Assembly: GCA_039566865.1 (NCBI GenBank) | Contig: CM076944.1 | Coordinates: 13,290,501 to 13,354,500 of the forward strand | Length of the DNA: 64,000 bases | Source of the DNA: Aurelia coerulea | Taxonomy: Eukaryota > Cnidaria > Scyphozoa > Semaeostomeae > Ulmaridae | Reading direction: 5' to 3' | In this document: one piece after another, positions 50,001-59,000 of the stretch | Layout: each line of letters starts with the position of its first letter | Numbering within the stretch: the stretch's first letter is position 1 | Translations under genes and position numbers: made by a program | The notes under the pieces: model-generated | Seen by the model: the letters and a program-made list of their open reading frames with translations, nothing else | Told to the model about the DNA's origin: nothing | The model's database searches: none

Positions 50001-53000
50001 TGATAAGACTTCGCACAATTCGAAACTTTAATACTTTAACCAATACAGTTTTTTCAACAAAAAACTACAGCATCTCAAGGTATTATCATTAACAACTATA
50101 TAGCTGAAAACAAGGGACTTTTCCAGTTTCAACGTCAAGCTGCAAAAGTGTCTTATCAAATACCAAATGAGTCAGAAAAAATGCAACATTTGAAAGGCTA
50201 CTGCTCCCTAAATATCTGAAAAATTACATTTTGCAATGTCCCTGAAATCGGCCACTTCGTTCAGATTTTACAAGGGATTTTCCCGAGACTGTCCCTTTGA
50301 TAACCCTTATGAAACGTACTACAGTCACAAGCAAATTATGTAAATGTCGTTATTGTTAGGGAAGAAAGCCAATAAAAATTTGCTCGTCGTTTTCACTGGT
50401 TTTACAGGTTTTTGAAAGAGGCTTTCGGGAGAGAAATCTGCCACATCCACGAGAAAAAATGACCGATTAAAGCTGGGTAAATTACTGAATCTAATTAAAC
50501 ATATCGGCAGCGAAACAAGACAGTTCTCAATATCAATTGCTTCTATATGTTTTATTCACCTGGTAAAAAGCTAAGTTGATTAATGTTATAACAGAGAAAA
50601 GAAGTACTTAGAGACTAGAATCTAAGGCTTAGTTTAAAATCGTATTACTGCCGTGTCCAATTCGATAGATGCTGCCAACAATAAATTCGACATGAAAACG
50701 ATGTTTGAATCACTAACCGTTTTAAATAGTTAAAACAGCAGGAGTTCACCAACTTTAATGTGTCCAGTGACAGAAACACGACCTGATTTAAACATCGTAT
50801 TCCTGCCACGTTTGAATCAATTCTAGCCCATGGTCCGCAGTTTCTACGTGTGATCAGCCATTGTGCCTGTGCTTCAAAACGGTGATTTTGAAACAATGGC
50901 AATTTTAACCATTTCATTTTCAATCCGACACGGCAAAAATACATAAGAGACAAAATCTTTTCACATCTACTTTATAGCAATTTTAGGCAGTTAAAATCCT
51001 ATTTGGAAGTTCGGACAACTCTTAAATTTTCCAAAGACATTCTATGAGACGCCGAACTTTTTGTGGCTTCCGTCAAATCTCTTTTGTGTAAAGATGGGAA
51101 CTATATTTATTAGCTGTCTGTTGATGTTAAGGTCAAATTTGACTTTGACAAACAGCATGTTGTATGAAGCAACCATATTTCAAAACCATTCATTTGGTTG
51201 AAAAACAAAGGGTACTGATAGTCAACAAGCATATCTGCGATCATTTCTTGAAGGCAAAGTTTTGACGAAATTTTTACTGGATAATGTTCTCACTCAAAAG
51301 CATCCATTGGTTGAAGTCCATACATCGTCAATTGCGCTAACAAAGATAAGATCTTCCGAACCATGGTCACAAAAATCCTTCATTGTGACATCACTGGTCT
51401 TAACTAGCGTCCTTCTCAAATTAAATATCACCTGACGCTTAATTGCCCACTGCTAGGCTATCCTAGGCACAATGAACATAAGCTTGGTATCTTTGTGCAG
51501 TGCAGTGGAAGAGGTGGGATATTCTAGGAGTAATTAAAATCAAGCTTTTGTGCTGAGCAAAACAGAAAGCAATAACATAGCAGTTTAGTGGAGGTCAGAT
51601 ATTCTCCGATTTTTTTTAGCTTATTAAGTGAAAATATAAAGATATAACAGTAAGACCAATATCGGCTTATGAACTTTTGGTGTTTCGAAGGGCCTAAACT
51701 GAATTTTTACAACTTCACTACAGAGAAAATCGTCAAAATTCCAAAAATTGTAAAAATTTGAGAGTATTTCGCGATTTTAGTTATTCCTAGAATAGCCCAT
51801 TTCTTCCACCATCGAAAGATACCAAGCTTGTGGTCATTGCGCCTAGGATAGCTTAGCAGCGGGCAATAAAGCGCCAGGTGACATCTAAGTTGAGACGGAA
51901 TTTAAAGGGGCATTCCTCGAAATTAAATGCATGCAGAGATTCATACTGTCATCCAGATCAAGAAACAGATAATGTCAGCCCTCGGAAATCGTTTTCCTTT
52001 CATCGATCGCGCTTCTCAAACGCAAGATATGGAAGAAACATATGGACGAATTTTAATTTCAATACCCTATCATTTTTATGACTCGTTCTCGGCGAACAAA
52101 GGTAGCACATTTTCGTTATTGTCCGTCGGTCGGTTATCGGCGAATCTTGATGGGCTCGTTAAGCGTCGTCGCTCGTTAAATTGAGTTTGAATGTCCTGTT
52201 GTATTCGTTCATTCATGTGTCCACGGTCGACTATGCGCAAGAGAATTGATCGGCTTTACCGAGAATTCTCGTTTTCTGTCTCGGATTCAAATTCCAGGAT
52301 ACGGCTGAGTTCTCGGTCTCTGTTTTGAAAAATATCTTATTATTATAATTTATTATTATAAATTTATTTATCGTTGGACTACAATAAACTATAGCGAAAT
52401 AAAAACAGCAGCTAATTAATTCCAATGTCAAAAAGTTATATACAATATCACAAAAGAAAGTAGTGGGTAAAATATTTATAAGTTATCAAAGTATACAATA
52501 TAAAACAGATATGTAAAACTATTCATCATAAATTGTCCAAGTTTGGAATGAAAGTGTGGCATAATTTGCATGGACAATTTTCTCCGTACCGATTTTTTAT
52601 CTTTGCCTTAAATTGACCGAGGGATTCTGAATTGCGTATCGTTGGTGGTAACGTTTGCCACAGCTGCGGACCTTTAAATCGGACACATTCTGTCCCGTTG
52701 TTGACAAATCTCACTTGGCACTAAGCTTTGCGTCTTCTGCTCTTTGCACGATCGTTCGCTCTAGACACCCCTGTTTGCACGTCTTCCACGCCCCTCCGAC
52801 GGCTATGCCCAAACCCAACAAATCACACTTCTCGATCAAAAAAAACAGTGTGACTTTAATTTGTCCTGCCATCAGATGAAAGAAAATTGCAGAAAAGGGT
52901 TTCAAAATGTTTGAAAATCAATTTTCGTCATCAACTTTCCGAACCGGTGGACATTGCAGCCCCCCTCTCCCCATCCCCGCAACGACTAATCGTTTCAGGG

Positions 53001-56000
53001 CGAGACGAGCCGGGGACGAGAGGGTTCATGTTCTTAATACATGTAAATTACAGACCAAAAATCTTTGAAAATGGTAAAATACCAACCTTCCATAAAACAT
53101 ACGTTATATGCAAAGTATTAATCCTCCAAAAGTAGGTGACTTCCTGCTCCATCACTCTATAATCCAGAAACGATTCTCCTTTCCGAAGTTGGAGTCAAAA
53201 CAAACCTTTAAATGGAAACATTTTGTTCGTGCGGTTTACTGAAAGTGACTGCAATCTGCATGTCAAGTGAAGAGTGGCCGAAGAGTGGCAGAAACCAATG
53301 GTTTCAATGTCAAACTGTTTACACGCATTTTTAATCAAAACTCAAGTCTCAGATCACCAAAAAATAAAGAAGCTCCAGTAATGATAAACTAAAAGTTGAG
53401 AAACCATTCATTCTAATAAGTACTGAAGGAAATCTTGATCATAATTATGCTATTGTTTACTTGTTTCCGGTATCATATTACTCAAAATTACTTGAGCAAT
53501 GTCTAAACATTGGAAAGGCTGAAAGGCTTCAACAAGTTTACTTTTGAAATGTTCACGATGGCAAAAGTAATGACCTTGAAGTTTGTTATGAAACCTTTAC
53601 AAATAATTGAGCATACCACTCGTCCGGCTTGTCCACTGATTCGGAAGATTGATGTTGAAAATTGACTTTATGACATTTTAAAACTCTCTCTTAAAGTATT
53701 TTTTCATCTGCTGGCTTCGCGATTGCAGTCACATTGTTGTTTTTGATCGAGAAGTGTGATTTGTTGGGTTTGGGCAAAGCCGTCGGAGGGGCGTGGAAGA
53801 CGTGCAAAAAGGGGTGTCAACAGCGAACGATCGCGCGAAGAGCAGAAGACGCAGAGCTTAGTCCCAATAAAAAGTATGTAAAATTTATCGCTCTATACGT
53901 GTCCAAAAAAGTTTGAGTTTTTGCGAAAGTATATTTTCGTCGCGAGGAAAAAACGAGGGTGTGGTTTTCTCCACAGCAAACCCCTCCTTCCGCCATTATC
54001 ATCAGATGACGCCATATAAATAGAGCTCTCTGATTGGCTAGTCAACCAAGATGGCATCATATGTAAACAAACCAAAGGTTCTATTGTTACAAAATCTGCC
54101 CTTGTTCCTTGGTTGAATAAATTCGTTATTGTTACGCAAATTGTAGTGAATTGTATTTTCACAGAATATTTCCTTTATAAATGAAGGATTTAGGTCATTT
54201 CTAGTTGTGTACATCTCGGTCATCAGTATTTGCAAGTTCCTTGTATGAATAGTAACTGCACAGTCCTTTTGTAATAGCTCACTGAAAGAAGATTCGCTGT
54301 CCTCATATGTAATCCTTAAGGCCCTAACTGACTTGTAATCAACGCCCTCATAAAGTTTCCTAATTTGTTCTGGCCCATACAAGGGGATCTGCGAGCAAGC
54401 GCATAAAGTTTATTGCTAGCTTTCTGGCTAAGTTTCGAAACGTGATGGTCGAAGGCGAGTTTGCTATCAATACAATATGAACTCCGAGTAATTTCTTGAA
54501 CTCCGAGTAATTTCTCGTCAGAGCTATTAACGACTTCAGTATTTCCAATCTTAACAGTAATTTGATCATCAAATCTCTGCCCAATGACCAAAAGATTTCA
54601 TGAAGTTATCGGCAAACCATTCTGATGCTACATTACAGTCATTTTCAAGCTTATGAGTTATGTTACCTGGGTTCTTATTGCAAGCATAGATTGTACTGTC
54701 ATCTACATAATTACAGATATCTGAGTTTTGAATAAAAGTAAGAGGTCATTGATGTATATGTTAAACAATAGAGGGCCTAAAACTGACCCCTGGGGAACAC
54801 CACGTGTTAGGTCTTTCCAAGAACTGAAGGAACCATTCACCTTGACTCTCTGTTGTCTGTTTTGTGCGGTAATCGTTAATGAGTGTTAACGCTTCTTGAG
54901 AAAAGCCATAGGCATACAATTTTGCAATCAACAGATCATGTCTGATACAATCAAATGCCTTGGAGAGATCCATCAATACTGCTCCTGCCTTATCACCTTC
55001 ATCAAGGCTAATCTTTAATTTTTCTAACAGTCTTACGAGAGCATCTTGAGCACTGTAACCTTGTCGAAAACCGCAGAGAAGTGAGGCTAGAAAAGGTGTG
55101 ATATAAGCAACAATCTGTTTATCCATTATTCTTTCAAACAGCTTTGAGATCGTCGGCAGAACGTTAATTGGCCTAAAGTTAGTCCTGGCATTGGTTGGTC
55201 CATTCTTGGGAAGAGATGTGACATCCGCGCACTTGAGCTCGTCAGGAAGAGTCGAATTTTGAATACAATCATTAAAGATTTGCGTCAAAGGCTCCACATA
55301 GATATCAGAATTAGACTGTAGGATTTTAGGAGGGATATTTTTGTGTGTTGTAGCTTTCTTAGGATTTAAATTCCTAACCTTCTTGGCAACGGCATCAAAG
55401 GTAACTTTTTGAAAAACGAAGGGGTCAGCATTTTGATAGTGACTTTTGATTTTTAGAATGCTAGGATGATTCAAAAATTTTTGTACAGCCTTCTCAACAG
55501 GGTCCGTGATTCCTTCTGTTGCATTTTCATTATTTGAATTTTCATTTATTCCAAGAGAATCGGTAACGGTAACGAAAAAATCATTCATAGTTTCTGCTAC
55601 TTCAACATCGTTGGAAACAATTTGTTCACCTTCAGTCCAGTCAAAACTATTTTGTTTTTAGATTGTAATTTATCAGAGGAAAAAGGTTTGACTGTCTTCC
55701 AGAATTTCTTATTGTCGGTGATAAGTGAAATGTCTAGATTATTGTAATAATTTCTTTTTTCTCTTCGAAATAACTTAACAGAAGAATTTCGCTGTTTACC
55801 AAACTTGTTCCAATTTTCAGCAGTTCGATCTTCGTTGAATCTATTACGCAGCCTAGAACGTAACATGGTAGCTTTACGCAGATCATGGGTCATAAATGGT
55901 TTATCATTTGCCCAGACATATTTTCTCTTAATTGGAACATGTTTGTCCAGTACTCTATCAAAAGCAGTTTCAAATGAACTGTAATTCAAATCCGATGGTT

Positions 56001-59000
56001 TTATTTTTGTAACTCCTCTCGAAGATCATTTTTGAAAACCTTCTCATTATCTCATTATACATTATATATCTGTTTCCTTATTGGCCCGTTTGAACTTCAT
56101 TCAAGTTTGAGAAACATTGGAAAATGTTTATAATGATAAGCATGTTCGTTTTAAAAGCAAACAACGTAGTTCAGTGATATCCAGTTCTTTTCTGCAGAAT
56201 GCCCCTTTAATACGTAGCCCAGGAAAGTAGTATAATCATGGTTTCAATTCAGTCAGGAAAATGCTAAATAATCAAACGCAATGTTAAAAACTTGAGTCAG
56301 CTAGAAGTTGGTGAACAGCATGACAATGGATAGATTATTTTCTCCCTAAGAGGAACTTTGCTGCATATAAAATTATTGAAGGGTCTCTAGTTTCATCTTT
56401 TGCACAAACTTTTTTTGAAAGCCTTAAAGGGAATCAACACAGTTAACCTGGCCCGGGCTATCATTATATATAACCTATTGTATTCAGCAACTTTGACACA
56501 TGACGTTTCATTGTGTGGTGAAAGAAACAATGGGCATGAAGGCATTTTGAAGCCTATTATAGCAGATAGTCGACATAGCTGTATAAGGGAAGGGAACTTG
56601 CATTTCCTATGAAAATGCATCATTATTTGACTTACTTAGTCCAATATATAAGGAAGTCAGGTAAAATTATCAATAGAATTTGTAACTATTTGCGATGTCA
56701 TAATAAAAAGTGAAATTCTGGTCAAAATTTGAAGATACCCCAGGTTAAATATGATTCAGACATGTCTCAAGACCCAAAAATCATTGTTCAGAAGTTTGAC
56801 TGAATGGTTTCTTCACTTCTTTTAGCAGGGATCTGTCTATAATATATACATCATTTGCAGGAATCACACAGGGGAAATTTGTTGGCACATCTGCAATGTT
56901 GATACACAAAATTTAACACTTGGAAACAGAATAACAAGTAACTCACCATAAAGACTTGCATCATCAACAATAACAATATCCTTCAACAATCGTGGTGGAG
57001 TCCTGTTCAAAACACTGTGAACTGTCCTCAGTAGAACAGACAAAGCCTCATTATGAAAGCAAATTACAATACTTGCAGTAGGTAGTTTCTCGTCATAGGT
57101 GTAATGCTTTTGCCGGCATCTAAAATAGAAAATTTGAACTCTACAAAATGACAAACAACTACATGCTGAAGTGTTATTGTACAAATATAATTCTGACCTG
57201 TGGTGAACCAACCAACCTACAGTATACAGTACAGTTGTGGCAAAAGATTTAAGACAGCACTTTTGTCAACAACGTTTCTTGGCATATTGATATGGAAACC
57301 CTACCACTCTGCCTATTTCACACTCTTGAAACTGATTTAGATCAACTTTTCATATAGATTCCAAAGTTGGATGTTGTTTTTTTTTCATTTTGGTCCCATT
57401 TTGCTATGATGTCACAATGAAATCTATAGAAATTCTCGGAAATTACAATAGTTTTGCCAACAAGGGATGTGACCCAAAAATAGTGTTATTCAGCTGGATT
57501 TTCCATCAATCTATATGCGCAATTCATTTCCATGATTTATCTGCAAAATATCAAAACTCCACAAAGAATATTGCTTCAGGGAAAAAGGTAGTGGAGGGCC
57601 TTCAGTCCACAGTTATGGCCATAAGTTTAAGACCAGCCCTTGGATTTTTAGTTTGAAGTTACAAATCACATTTAGTTATTCAAATTAATGCTCAACAATC
57701 ATTTTATTATCTGAATGATCGAACATCACAGGCTCTTACCTCATATTGCACAGAATTTTGTTCACGCTTTTCTAGGGGTGGTCTTAAACTTATGGCCATA
57801 GCTGTCAAGCTGTGGACTGAACACCCTCCTCCACTACCTGTAGCCAGAATTCATCACCACTCTCGACATTTTAAAACTGAGCTTCAAATGGCAAAGATAC
57901 CATCATGGTATAAATGAGATCACTAAAACGTCAGTTAAATCAGCTGAAACCCCTCCTGTCGAGAAATGCCATTTACATATAACTTAAAATTTTTAATCTA
58001 GGGTCAAGGGTCAAAGACTTCAAATTAGTTTTAAATTTCCTGGCATAGACAATGGAGGTTTAATAGTAAAATTTTGAGTTTCTGAACAGCATGAGCTTTG
58101 AGATGTGCCTATTTCCAACTCTGTAGGGTACGTGTGGTCATTCATTATTTCTCAAAACTTTAACCAGTCATAATTCCTAAACCACATGAATGATCCAAAA
58201 AGAATTTCACCTGGTTTTTTCAATAAAATCTGCTAAAAAGTCAATCAATTCTGAAGAAAAACTATAAGATTGACTCCAGATTTGACTCGTCTTTGATTAC
58301 ACCTGATACGGAATGTCCCAAATATAACACATGCCTAATCCACAAATGTTGAGAGGCCTTGGCGCGGAGAGCCAGAATATGGACAAGCCAGAGCGGAGAG
58401 AAATTCTGTTTTGGCCAGAATATGGGGAAGTTCTATAGAACGTATTATTTTATCAAATCTTGCCCTTATCCATCATTATTAAACCTTTTCATGGCTTATT
58501 TTAGCCGATTTACCATAAATCGTTTTCCTTCTTGTTTGTAAGGAAAACGATAAATACACTCAATAGTAAATTTTTCCAAAATTTTTTGTAATCATTTCAC
58601 AGTAAATATGTTTTTACCTTCGTTTTGGCTTCCTTTGAAAGAAAGAAATAAAAAACCGGTCATTTATCACACATTTTTATCCTGAACAGGGCCTCCAGAA
58701 TGAGATTTCTCCATTTTCTGGCCAAAGAGAATTTAGAGTGAATTTCTCTTTGGCCAGAAAATGGAGAAATTTAATTCTGGAGGCCTGTTCAGAATAAAAA
58801 TGTGCAATAAACGGCCAGTATTTAATCTATGTCTTTCAAAGGAAGCTAACGCGAAAGTAACAAACATACTTACTCAAAAATAATCCAAAAAAACTTTGGA
58901 AAAACTAATGCTTGAGTGTATTTCTCTTGACTCTTCCCTTACAAAAAAGAAGGAAAACAATTTACAGTACATAGAATTCAAGCAGGGATTTAAAGAGCCA

